Part shown: positions 31,931 to 43,170 of the stretch, one piece after another
Layout: every line of letters starts with the position of its first letter
Numbering within the stretch: the stretch's first letter is position 1
Notes under the pieces: generated by a model
Database searches by the model: none
Seen by the model: only the letters and a program-made list of their open reading frames with translations
Told to the model about the DNA's origin: nothing
Position numbers and translations under genes: made by a program
NCBI RefSeq assembly: GCF_019097595.1
Contig: NC_080720.1
Coordinates: 27,710,852-27,774,851 of the forward strand
DNA: 64,000 nt
DNA from: Hemibagrus wyckioides
Lineage: Eukaryota > Chordata > Actinopteri > Siluriformes > Bagridae
Reading direction: 5' to 3'

Positions 31931-32127
31931 AGTATTTCCTCTGAAATTCACAGTAAGTTCTCCTGGGAAGCTTGTATTTACAAGTTGGAAAGTCGGAATA
32001 ACGAGGGCCAGTCACTTTGGTTGGACATTCTCTAGAATGTCTAACCTTGATGCTAGCAAGGTTTTTTTTCAACTCTATTTGTATAGATATGCAAAATAGA
32101 TATACAGATAGTAAAGATATACATAAT

Positions 32128-32135
32128 ATACATTA

Positions 32136-32184
<49 letters not shown>
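32128..32184. repeat. (AT)n microsatellite
   Basis: An AT-alternating tract of more than 45 bases. Confidence 0.95.
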
Positions 32185-32188
<4 letters not shown>

Positions 32189-32984
32189 CTGAAGCGTTTT
32201 TTACTGACCATCTGCTCCAGTACTACAGGTGGTGCTATTAAAATATCTTGATAATTTCTTCATGTGCATGACACGGCGAGTCAAACCGCCGCTCTGTGTC
32301 CTTTTGCTCCGTAATTGCATCATGTTATTTGTGGAAGTCAGCCAAATGTCATCTCCGCATAAAGTACACTGAAGCTTCTAGACTGCAGGGGGTAAGTGTG
32401 TACACAGTAATTACACTCCAATTATGTTTGTCCACTGTCTCATTTTACATTCTTAAATAAACTAGGCTGTAAGTATAGCTGCCCATCATATCGACTGACC
32501 CCACCCCATGTTATACTCTCACAAAAATGATGCAGGTTGTCAATCCAGTCTCGTGGTCTGGCATGAAAATTGAATTCTAGATAAGGGATAAAGCTATTGC
32601 TGTTCAACCCCTACACTTTATTTCAAACAAACACATGGCAGGCAAACACAGAAACGGTAAACACAGGCAAAAGTTCACAAACTGGAAAAGTCAATCAGCG
32701 TAGCAAAAGAACATAATACACAAGTCCAGAGAAACGTGGCAAAAGGACAGCGAACACAGAGAACAAATAACAATAGGAACCAAATGGCTCGGTACATAGG
32801 CTAGGCTAACAGTACTTTGTGTGGAGCAAAGAGTTAGTGCTGCTTAAGAAACATTGAGCCCAGAAGTGAATAGACAGGGACTCGGAAGTTGGTCAACCCT
32901 CTGGTGAGGGTAAACTCCAATGGCCGGGAGAGATGTTGTCCATGTGAAATCCCTAGTAGATTCGGCTTTTTGTTGGAGGATGGC

Positions 32985-33110
32985 TTCCCTTTTCAGTCTG
33001 GTTCCTCTCAAGCTTTCTTCTTCATGTCTTCTCTGGGAGTTTTTCCTGGCCTCTGTTACATCTGGCTTGCTTATTAGGGATTTAAAGCTCAATTTAAATA
33101 AAACTTAAAT
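32985..33110 (-). repeat. Short copy of the minisatellite-bearing dispersed repeat
   Basis: CAGTCTGGTTCCTCTCAAG, GGGAGTTTTTCCTGGCC and TGGCTTGCTTATTAGGG match the reverse complement of the left part of the 28189 element. No minisatellite units are present. Confidence 0.65.
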
Positions 33111-33274
33111 ATGAATTTGAATAAATCTATAGCATATTATAAATATAAATATGATATTATATTGTATTCTTTTTTTATTTCTATTCTATATTGTTATTGT
33201 TGACCTTTGACTGTTCGGGGTCATAACAGAAGATCATCCGTTCCACATATTTGAATTTGGCACAGGTTTGGGTA

Positions 33275-33470
33275 GTGGGAGCTAAATTGGTTAAGGCTCT
33301 GGGCTGTTGATCGGAAGATCTGGGTCCAAGCTACCACTGTTGGGCCCTTGAGTGAAGCCCTTAACTCCAGGGTGCTGCATCATGGCTGACCCTATGCTAT
33401 GACCCCAACTTCCAAAGCTGGTATATGTGAAGAAAGAATCCCACTGTGCTGTAATGTGACAAAATGAAGG
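33275..33470 (+). repeat. tRNA-derived SINE
   Basis: AGCTAAATTGGTTAAGGCTC and GATCTGGGTCCAAGCTACC resemble tRNA promoter A and B boxes. They are followed by TTGGGCCCTTGAGTGAAGCC, ATCATGGCTGACCCT and AAGAATCCCACTGTGCTG. Reverse-strand copies lie at 34800 and 36340. Confidence 0.75.
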
Positions 33471-33696
33471 CTTCTCCTCTTTAATACCTGATAATCTTCC
33501 TGATAGGGACCAGCACTGAGAGTCAACGCCTTAGTGGCTGGGTAGGTGGGATTAATTGTTGGGACTAGTCCACCAGGGACTTTATTGACAATGTGACATT
33601 GTCCACTTACAAAATTTCCAGATATCTAACTCAAATTTAAATATTATTTACTTATTCAAAAGCACCTAGGGGCAATTTAGAGACACCAGTGGGGTT

Positions 33697-34631
33697 GATA
33701 TTAGACAGTGAGTGGAAATCTATACTGACATGCAAAATAACATTCTACATATGCTATATCATTGCGTGAGTGAATGAGTGTGTGTGTGTGTGTGCCCTGC
33801 GTTGGGTTGGCACTCCGTCCAGGGTGTATCCTGCCTTGTTGCACAGGCTCCCTGTGACCCGAGTATAGATCGGATAAGCGGTACAGATGATGAAAAAATG
33901 AAAGAAAATATGCTGTGCTCATGTAAGCTTCTTAAGAGCTCCTGGTTACAGAACTCCAACTGAGTGTATATGACTGTAGAAAGGACATTATTCATATTCA
34001 CCCTCTCTGGTGTTTATAATAATTTATAATCACACTCTCTGGTGTTTATAATAATTTATAATCACACTCTCTGGTGTTTATAATAATTTATAATCACCCT
34101 CTCTGGTGTTTATAATAATTTATAATCACACTCTCTGGTGTTTTTAATAATTCATAATCACACTCTGGTGTTTATAATAATTTATAATCACACTCTCTGG
34201 TGTTTATAATAATTTATGGTCACACTCTCTGGTGTTTATAATAATTTATAATCATACTCTCCGGTGTTTATGGTAATTTACACTCTCCATGTCACCCAGA
34301 TGAGGATGAGGTTTCCTTCTGAGTCTGGTTTCTCTCAAGGTTTCTTCCTCTTACTATCTCAGGGAGTTTTTCCATGCCACAGTCGCCTCAGGCTTGTTTA
34401 TTAGGATAAATACAAATATAAGATTAATCTTTGTTCAATATTTGTTATGTTCTGTAAAGCTGCTTTGAGACAATGTCCATTGTTAAAGCGCTATACAAAT
34501 AAAAATGAATTGAACTGAATGTGGAGAACACAAGAAACTTGCCATCATTCCGGCCATGCATTTATTATTGTTGCTTTAAAACCTGAAAAGTTGATGGACG
34601 TGGGCACACTGGAATGCAGGACTTCTCCATC
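33697..34631. repeat. Segmental duplication copy 1 (with 9 minisatellite units)
   Basis: It is nearly identical to 36501-37825 from GATATTAGACAGTGAGTGG through a short TG run, a SINE-like piece, the reverse-oriented 32-bp minisatellite (9 units) and the dispersed repeat, ending at CAGGACTTCTCCATC. The length is 935 bp. Confidence 0.93.
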
Positions 34632-34799
34632 TTCTTGGTGTGTGAAAGAAGCTTTATGCAAGCAGCAGCCCATATGATGTACTATACACTATGCACTTAC
34701 ACCATGCATCTACTCTAACATCTAGTGTATAAATTTTAGGAGGGTAGTATCATCATTTTTTGACACTAAAAAGCATGTAACAGCTTTAATATGAAGAAG

Positions 34800-35025
34800 A
34801 AGAACCTTTATTATTGCCATATACATTGCAGCACATAGAAATACTTTTATTCGCATATCCCAGCTTTGGAAATTGGGATCAGAGCACAGGGTCAGCCATG
34901 ATACACTGCCCCTGGAGCAGAGGGAGTTAAGGCCCTTGCTCAAGGGCCTAACAATAGCAGCTTGGCAGTGCTGGGGTTTGAACCTCAACATTTTGATCAA
35001 TAACTCAGAGCCTTAAGCACTTGAG
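34800..35025 (-). repeat. tRNA-derived SINE
   Basis: Reverse orientation: CTTTATTATTGCCATATAC, GGGTCAGCCATGATACAC, CCTTGCTCAAGGGCCTAAC, GGGGTTTGAACCTCAAC (B-box-like) and CAGAGCCTTAAGCAC. Confidence 0.75.
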
Positions 35026-35029
35026 CAGA

Positions 35030-35680
35030 ATTCAGTAAATTTGTAAAATGTTGAAAAATAAATCACACAGCATGACTAATTTAAGACATTTGTCCAGAGG
35101 AGTATCGTCAGCCATCTTGAATTTTTTTTTACTTATTCAGTGTCAGCACCTGGTAGCCCCACCCCTCTTCGACTAAGTAAGCAAAGCGGCTTTAAGTGTC
35201 CAACATTCTACACTTGTTTTTTCAGTTGAAAAAGTCCATCATCCAGGTACTTCTTCTTCTTTCTGGAATTTTCAGCGACACACTTCTCACATTATTTAAA
35301 CCACATAATGGCGTAGAATATTGTTTAGGTATGCGATTTGGGTGAGTTGACCTGTATCATCTCTGATAAAATGGCAGATGAGTATAGCTAGAAGTCTAAC
35401 TAATAGTGTATGTCCAAGTGCACATGTGCATAAATGGTGTATGCATTTGGATGGTTAATGAAACATTGCATGGCTGAGACGTTATTTGTTGAGCCATTGC
35501 AGGCGAAAAGCAGATGATTCCGGTGGACTTCAAAGCCTCTTAGTCCGAGGATGTTGCTATTTTCTCAGGTGCCTCTGGAGCTCTGGAAACTTGTGAGTTT
35601 ATAAACACTGCTCGAGAGGATGCCAGCTGTGTACCAGGACTGACCCTCAGCAAGAAAGGGGACAACAGAGAGAGAGAGAG

Positions 35681-35711
<31 letters not shown>

Positions 35712-36330
35712 TTAGTAGGATAGAAATCACTGTGTGCCAAATATCTTCCATCTCCCAGTCTCCCTGCTGGATACTTTAACAGAAAAACACCACAAACAAC
35801 CAATCGATCAAAAAGATTTGACTCTTTCTCCTGTCTTAATTAATGAAATAATTAGACCCTCTCAACCTTCCTGTTAAAGTTTCCATGACTCCTAATGAAG
35901 TTCTGTGTTTGTGTTTTGTGAAGTCCAAACACACTCTGACCTTCAGAGGAGTCGCGTCCACTTCAAAGCACAGCGCTGGAAACACCTGCAGAATCCCAAA
36001 GCCGAGGATCAGCAGGGTGACGCGACGACGCTAGCCGTGCTGTTTATCTGCGCGTTACTGTAATGAACAAGACTTTGTACTGGGAAACGTCCACTTCTGA
36101 AACCTTATGGCCTGAACTCAAAAGAAAAATGTCCTATTGATGTAAAGAAACTTTATTTTAGGGTCACTGAATACAACAATGACAAAACAGAAAAACAAAA
36201 CACATCAAAAGCTACCTTCCTTTTAAATGAAGAAAAGCTGGTCTTCCAGAGCTCTCGTATCAAAAACACAAAATGTACAGTTTGTCATTCGAAGGAAGGA
36301 ATTACTTTTTTGATGACTCCTCCTGTGTTA
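35030..36330. other. Unique stretch, no gene seen
   Basis: One (GA)n run at 35669-35710; otherwise no supportable exon. A CpG-bearing patch at 35990-36060 stands out but has no open frame of note. Confidence 0.45.
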
Positions 36331-36339
36331 GTAGAATAG

Positions 36340-37920
36340 ACTTAGCCTTTATTTGTCACATATACATTACAGCACAGTGAAATTCTTTCTTCGCATATCT
36401 TATCCTTGGAGGTTGGGGTCAGAGCGCAGGGTCAGCCATGATACAGCGCCCCTGGAACAGAGGGGGTTAAGGGCCTTGCTCAAGGGCCCACCAGTGGTAT
36501 GATATTAGACAGTGAGTGGAAATCTATACTGACATGCAAAATAACATTCTACATATGCTGTATCATTGCGTGAGTGAATGAGTGTGTGTGTGTGTGTGTG
36601 TGCCCTGCGTTGGGTTGGCACTCCGTCCAGGGTGTATCCTGCCTTGTTGCACAGGCTCCCTGTGACCCGAGTATAGATCGGATAAGCGGTACAGATGATG
36701 AAAAAATGAAAGAAAATATGCTGTGCTCATATAAGCTTCTAAAGAGCTCCTGGTTACAGAACTCCAACTGAGTGTATATGACTGTAGAAAGGACATTATT
36801 CATATTCACCCTCTCTGGTGTTTATAATAATTTATAATCACACTCTCTGGTGTTTATAATAATTTATAATCACACTCTCTGGTGTTTATAATAATTTATA
36901 ATCACACTCTCTGGTGTTTATAATAATTTATAATCACACTCTCTGGTGTTTATAATAATTTATAATCACACTCTCTGGTGTTTATAATAATTTATAATCA
37001 CACTCTCTGGTGTTTATAATAATTTATAATCACACTCTCTGGTGTTTATAATAATTTATAATCACACTCTCTGGTGTTTATAATAATTTATAATCACACT
37101 CTCTGGTGTTTATAATAATTTATAATCACACTCTCTGGTGTTTATAATAATTTATAATCACACTCTCTGGTGTTTTTAATAATTTATAATCACACTCTCT
37201 GGTGTTTATAATAATTTATAATCACACTCTCCAGTGTTTATAATAATTTATAATCACACTCTCTGGTGTTTTTAATAATTTATAATCACACTCTCCGGTG
37301 TTTATAATAATTTATAATCACACTCTCTGGTGTTTATAATAATTTATAATCACACTCTCCGATGTTTATAATAATTTATAATCACACTCTCTGGTGTTTA
37401 TAATAATTTATAATCACACTCTCTGGTGTTTATAATAATTTATAATCATACTCTCCGGTGTTTATGGTAATTTACACTCTCCATGTCACCCAGATGAGGA
37501 TGAGGTTTCCTTCTGAGTCTGGTTTCTCTCAAGGTTTCTTCCTCTTACTATCTCAGGGAGTTTTTCCATGCCACAGTCGCCTCAGGCTTGTTTATTAGGA
37601 TAAATACAAATATAAGATTAATCTTTGTTCAATATTTGTTATGTTCTGTAAAGCTGCTTTGAGACAATGTCCATTGTTAAAGCGCTATACAAATAAAAAT
37701 GAATTGAACTGAATGTGGAGAACACAAGAAACTTGCCATCATTCCGGCCATGCATTTATTATTGTTGCTTTAAAACCTGAAAAGTTGATGGACGTGGGCA
37801 CACTGGAATGCAGGACTTCTCCATCAAGGGCCCATCAGTGGCAACTTGGCGGTGCCCCTGATCCCCGATCGTCCGGTGAACGACGCAGAGCCTTAACTAC
37901 TTGAGGCACCAGCGCCCGTT
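36340..37920 (-). repeat. tRNA-derived SINE split by a 1.3 kb insertion
   Basis: The SINE runs from 36340 to 36497, is interrupted by the segmental duplication copy (36501-37825), and resumes at about 37825 to 37920. The junction sequence CAAGGGCCCACCAGTGG (left) is repeated as CAAGGGCCCATCAGTGG (right), a direct repeat of about 17 bases flanking the insert. Confidence 0.8.
36501..37825. repeat. Segmental duplication copy 2 (with 21 minisatellite units)
   Basis: The copy is 1325 bp against 935 bp for copy 1. The 390 bp difference equals 12 extra 32-bp units (384), 4 more bases of TG and a 2-base deletion in copy 1. The minisatellite spans about 36808-37470. Confidence 0.93.
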
Positions 37921-38490
37921 TATTGAACCATGTATTGAGCCACCACTGCCTAGTATTATCCTCGTATCACACTATGGTTTAACTATATCCAAACTTTTGC
38001 CATAATATAGCCATCGAAGCTAACATGGCATTAAAAAAGAAAAGAAAAAGAAAAAAAAAAGTATTGTCCTCGTCCAATAAATTGTCCACTAGAACATACA
38101 TAGTATACATACTATAGACCCCGCCCCCCAAGGAAAGATCTTACTCTACATCAGCAGCTTGTTTGGTTCCTTTTTTGCATTTTTCTTTTTCAACCATGAT
38201 TCAGTTGAGAGAAAAAATAACAAAAAGCAAAGTTTATTTGAGTATTTTACCACCTCAGGACTGTTCAGTCTCTCTACCTTGCAACTCAAGTAACTTTGGA
38301 CACTAGTGGGTGTATAACGGCGATGACTCTCGCAGCTATCTGACTCCAGAAACACACAGTTGTCTACCATATCATCTGATTCCTGATACAGTGGAAGTGA
38401 AGGTCCTGTTGAGAAATCTGAGAAAAGTGTTTTATTTTTATGTCTTTGTATAATACTTCTGCATATTTAAGCTACTATTTTAATTCAAAT
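37920..38490. other. Unique stretch, no gene seen
   Basis: AT-rich sequence with an A-rich tract at 38035-38060. No gene is supported. Confidence 0.45.
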
Positions 38491-38665
38491 ACACAAATGG
38501 TTTTGGACACCTGACCATCACACCCATGTGGGTCTTCCTGAAACTCTTACCTCAGTGATGGAAGCAAACATTTTCATAGAATGAATTTATATGGTGTAGC
38601 TTTCACTGGAAAATTTCCCTTCAGTGGAACCAGAAGGCCCAAACCTGTTCCAGGATGAACATGTT
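38490..38665. mobile_element. Tc1-like remnant
   Basis: GGTTTTGGACACCTGACCAT, CCCATGTGGGTCTTCC and GTGGAACCAGAAGGCCC match the end-proximal part of the element family also seen at 29578 and 62262. One end only. Confidence 0.55.
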
Positions 38666-38669
38666 CGAG

Positions 38670-41535
38670 AGGGAGAAAAAGGCAAAAACAATAAAAAGAT
38701 AAAATAAAAAAAATTCTATGGGTAATGCCATAGAATGATTTTTATTTCTCTACACAATCACCCAGTGTGTTGTTTCTTTACCATTATTGTTGGTGCCACA
38801 ATGAAGTGAATAATTATTTCCAACCACAAGGATCCTTTCCTGTAAACATTTATGGTGGGAAAATATTGTTCATGGTTTGTGTCGGTGAATTTTGTTCTCT
38901 TTGCCGTATCCGTGAAGATTTCCTCAGCTCTCAACGGGCAGAACGTAAGAAGTCGACTAAGTCTAATTTAAAATAATAAGCAACAATCAATAAGCATAAA
39001 CATCCAAGTTCTTCAGATTTGATCACCTTTCTGTGGGATGTTTTCATCCTTCCCATTTCCCTTTAGGAACCAAGGCCTTTCTTTTGCGCATATCAATGAA
39101 AAAGGCTACCAGCTGTTTTTTTTTTTCTGTCCGGTGCCTCCTAAGGAGCATCTGAAACCATTTAAATCAAACCCAGTCACAGTTTCCACAGAGCATTATA
39201 GGCATTCCAGCAGCTCCTTGCTCCGTGCTGGCCTGCCGAGCTCTGTGGGGGGAAAGGGGAGGATGAAGACGATGAAGAGGACTAGGAGAGCACAAATATT
39301 CGGCCCTGTCGAGCTCCCTACTGACGCTTTCAATGAGCAGAGATGCTGGGAGAGCCTTCAGGGTTCAACCCTTCCCTGCGCGCCGATAAGACGGTGCCCT
39401 TTTTAGTCTCTTTGTATACCTTCTGGCTGAAGAGAGGAACAGAGAGTCCGAGGGAGGGAGGAAGGGAGAAAAGGAGAGAAAAGATGAATCAGAAGGCACG
39501 GCGCGGGCTGGCGCACCCCTGCGGTGAGGCGTTCACTCAAAAGTCAGCGTGAAAACAACGCAAAGTGGGGGGAGAAAAACGCAAAAGAGAAAGAGAACAG
39601 CGTGAGACGCTGGCTGCATGACAGCCACGGATTAACGTTTGTAAACTACGGCGTTCAGAATCTAAACTGCAAATATTAACTCACAAATTTTACATCGTGT
39701 ACTTTTTCTTTCTCCCTTTTAAAACGTCGTTAAAGGTAGATGATTTAAAACACGCTCGCCTGGGACCCACTACCCTGCTGAGCTGAACTCGAACGCTAAT
39801 CTAACACACCTGGCTCAAATATTCAGATGCTCCTGAAGACACTCATTAGCTGGATGGGGTTTGTTAGGCTTCGGCTGGATACAATCTCCATAGGGCACTA
39901 GGAGTCCAGGAGTAGGGTCAAGACGTGCCTCTTTAAAATATTTCTATACATGAACATGCTATTAAGTCTCTAGGGGGCTGGCTTTGCTAAGAATGAGTCC
40001 TTTAAACTGGCACTGAGTATCACTCATACTGAGCTAAGGGATATTATGTTCTTGGCTGCCAAGTGATGCAACAGAAAAATCTTCATGAAATCGCAAAACT
40101 AGTCATGCTCTCAGGACGGGAGGGATTGCGTAGTCTTTCTCTCCTGTCAGTCTGAGCCAGACTAGCTTTTTATGGGCATCTGTGACCTTGTGGATGCGGA
40201 AGAGAGCAGAATGTCCTGCAGGTTTCCTGCATACCTCTGCATTTCCTTAAAGGTTGATTAGAACGTAGAACCTCAACGGCGATAATGTGTCCACTTGTTA
40301 TCAATCATCAGCAAAAGTGGACCGTCATCAAAAACCTTGCCCTTGCTAGCACCTATCGGCTTCTGGTCAGCGTCTCCAGGCGCCATGTTTTCTGGCACAG
40401 GATGCAACATGTGGTGCTATTGACAGTGATTGAGAACAGGACAGGTCAAAAAGTCACGCTGCGGGCACGCTGCAACAACTGCTGGACACTGGCTCTTCAA
40501 TTCGGGGCCAAGTTTAGGCAAACACACGATGCTGACTTTAGCCCTACATTGAAACCGATTGAGAAAGGGAGGTCCATCCCTGGTGGTCTGCTGTCATATC
40601 ATCTTTCACTGGACAAAAGCCACAGGAAGGGACGAGAAATCCACGCATGCTGCGGGAAACCATGTTAACCGACCCCCTACACACACACACACACACACAC
40701 AAACACACACACGTCTTGGCCTGGAGTTCCTACAGGCCCCACAGCTGTTCTGAACAGCTGTCAAATTGATTATTTATAGATTTTACAGATATGCTGATAC
40801 CATTTCTCCATATCGATAACTACGGATCGACTAGACGTCAGTCAGAAACCATTAGTTCTGCATCATGCAATGTGTTTTATTTAAACAAAGACGAAGAATT
40901 CGAAACTCACAAGGTCTATTGTTACAAAACCAACATTCACCTATATATTCAACTCTACAGAGCAGAAGTTCTCTAGCAAAAATGAGCTCATGCACAATAG
41001 CATCTGTGACTGAGTCAAGTGTCTGTAATCTTCTGTAGCACGCATGTTCAACTTTCCATTTCTTTCATTCCAACCACATAAAACGTCTGCCAAAAAACTC
41101 AGCTTTGTATTTAAAAGCAAAGTGTAGTCCTGATATGCAGTTTATCTCATTTTTGTCTAATTCAGCCACACCCTGCTAAACAGGGCCATAAAATCAAGCC
41201 TATTGCCCATCAACAAAGACTGCTGGAAGAGTGGATTCATATTAAAGGGTATGGATGTGGAATGAAATGCAAGCACATATGGATGTAATCCTCAGGTTTG
41301 TACCGAAACTTCTAGAATAAATAATGTGTACGTAATATCAGAAAGGAAAAGATAGCACTGCACTCTTTATATTTACACATTTTCCCAGAGCCAACAACAA
41401 AAAGGGTTCTGTATTCACATGCGTCTAATTTAATTAGAGGACTTCGATTGTGCATCCTACTGCAGTTTGTCAAAGTCAGGAGATCTTAGTTTGGCGGTGA
41501 GAGCCAACCTAGAGCATGACTTTTACTTGAACCGT
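38670..41535. other. Gene-poor stretch
   Basis: (CA)n at 40680-40713. The GC-richer patch at 39040-39560 and the 127-codon frame at 40285-40668 were inspected. Neither shows a known domain, good splice sites or a second exon, so neither is called. Confidence 0.45.
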
Positions 41536-41539
41536 GCAT

Positions 41540-41825
41540 CACATACGCATCCATCCATCCATCCACCACTTATCCTACTGGGGAACCTGGAGCCTGTACC
41601 AGGAGACTCAGAGCACACCCTAGACAGGATGGCAGGGCAGAATAGCACACACACTCACACATCCATTAGCATTTCTTTGGACTGGGAGAGGAAACCAGAG
41701 TACACAGTGGAAACCCCCAAAGCACAGGGGAACATGTAAACTCCACACACATATGGTGCAGGTGGAAATCAAAGACCAAACCATGGAGGTGTGAGGCAAG
41801 CATGCTAACCACTAATCCACTGTTC
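41540..41825 (+). repeat. Dispersed teleost repeat
   Basis: CATCCATCCATCCATCCACC, CTGGGGAACCTGGAGCC, TTTGGACTGGGAGAGGAAAC, GGAAACCCCCAAAGCACAGG and GGAGGTGTGAGGCAAGC are in the order typical of a very abundant fish repeat. Diverged copies lie at 53860-54190 and 54190-54490 on the other strand. Confidence 0.75.
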
Positions 41826-42840
41826 CATACACAAATTCTAGCAAATAGTTAGGCGTGTTGGTTTTGTCAAGTGTTATATAATATTACATTATATTATAAA
41901 ACAGTGGAACGTTGGCATATGAATGCCCTCCCTTATGAATTTTCACCATAAGAATTGAAATTTTGCAAGAAATTTGCATCGTCATTCGAAGCATTTTTGG
42001 CATACAGACGAATCGAACCGAACGCTGGCTAAGTTGCGTGTACATCTGGGAGCTGTTCAATACTAGTTTGCATCAGTGGAAAGCCAAGTGAAGCCAACCC
42101 ATGCATACCTGTGCACTGGTTTTGTAAATATATCATACAAATACCTGTTCATTTTATAACCAAGCATCACCGCTGTACGGTATACGATCCCACAGATCAT
42201 TAATCCGAGAGAGATTTTCACTCCTACGCTCTGTGGCAGCTAGAAATTTCACCCAAAGTTGAGATTTTACCCAATACCAGAGAGTGCAATGCTGCAGGAG
42301 GCTACAGACTGAAATATTCACCCATGTGCTGTTTACATTATGGGCATACACCGCTAGATACAAACAGCATGAATATTGTATTTCGGAGTGCTGCTAGCTA
42401 GAAACCACACTGCAAAATAAACAGACATATTACCATATGAAAATCATGAAAATATAGTCGAATCTATCAAGTAGATTTTATTATGTATTAGTGGGGAAAA
42501 AAATAATAAAATAAAATAAATGAAATGAAAATAAATGTTCCAGATGATGAAATTTAGTTTGTACTAATTTCAAGGATTAGAATTTTTATAAATCTATTGA
42601 TTTTTTAAAATGTCTACAGTAGAAATAGGTTTAAAATCATACTGTATGTTTTGTATATTTAGGAATAAAGGTGACATATGTTTAAGAATATTAAGATTTT
42701 TATTTGTCACACAGTTACATACAGTATTCAACCTGCAGAGAAATACTCCGCTTAGACTGTAGTAAATTTAAGAATTAGGTTTAAAAGAATGAATAGAAAT
42801 AATAAGAAAGAAAAAGAGGGAACAGAATGTGAGTGTGTGT
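41825..42840. other. Unique stretch, no gene seen
   Basis: AT-rich sequence with A/T tetranucleotide clusters near 42490-42540. No exon is supported. Confidence 0.45.
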
Positions 42841-42844
42841 GGTT

Positions 42845-42995
42845 GTCTGTATATATGTGTGGCCCTGTGATGGACTGGTGACCTGTCCAGGGTGTACCCC
42901 TGCCTTTTGCCCAATGTGTGCTGGGATAGTCTCCAGCAGATCCCTGTGACCCTAATTAGGAATAAAGTGGGTATAGAAAATGGATGGATGGAAGA
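42845..42995 (+). repeat. Dispersed teleost repeat, inverse of the copy at 5950
   Basis: GCCCTGTGATGGACTGGTGA, CCAGGGTGTACCCCTGCC and CTGTGACCCTAATTAGG, ending in ATGGATGGATGG. Confidence 0.75.
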
Positions 42996-43118
42996 GGGAA
43001 CAGAATGTGATCTGTGCAATATGTTGTCTGTAGTAACGTGATGTTATATGTATATGTAGTAACGATTCAAAATGTGCAAATTGTATGCTTTGGCTTTGAG
43101 CTCCAAATTGAACAAACA

Positions 43119-43119
43119 C

Positions 43120-43169
<50 letters not shown>

Positions 43170-43170
43170 G
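43119..43170. repeat. (AAT)n microsatellite
   Basis: About 16 AAT units. Confidence 0.95.

Noticed and set aside
40285..40668. 127-codon + strand frame
   Set aside because: Cys/His residues are scattered without a zinc-finger spacing, and there is no partner exon or homologue I recognise.
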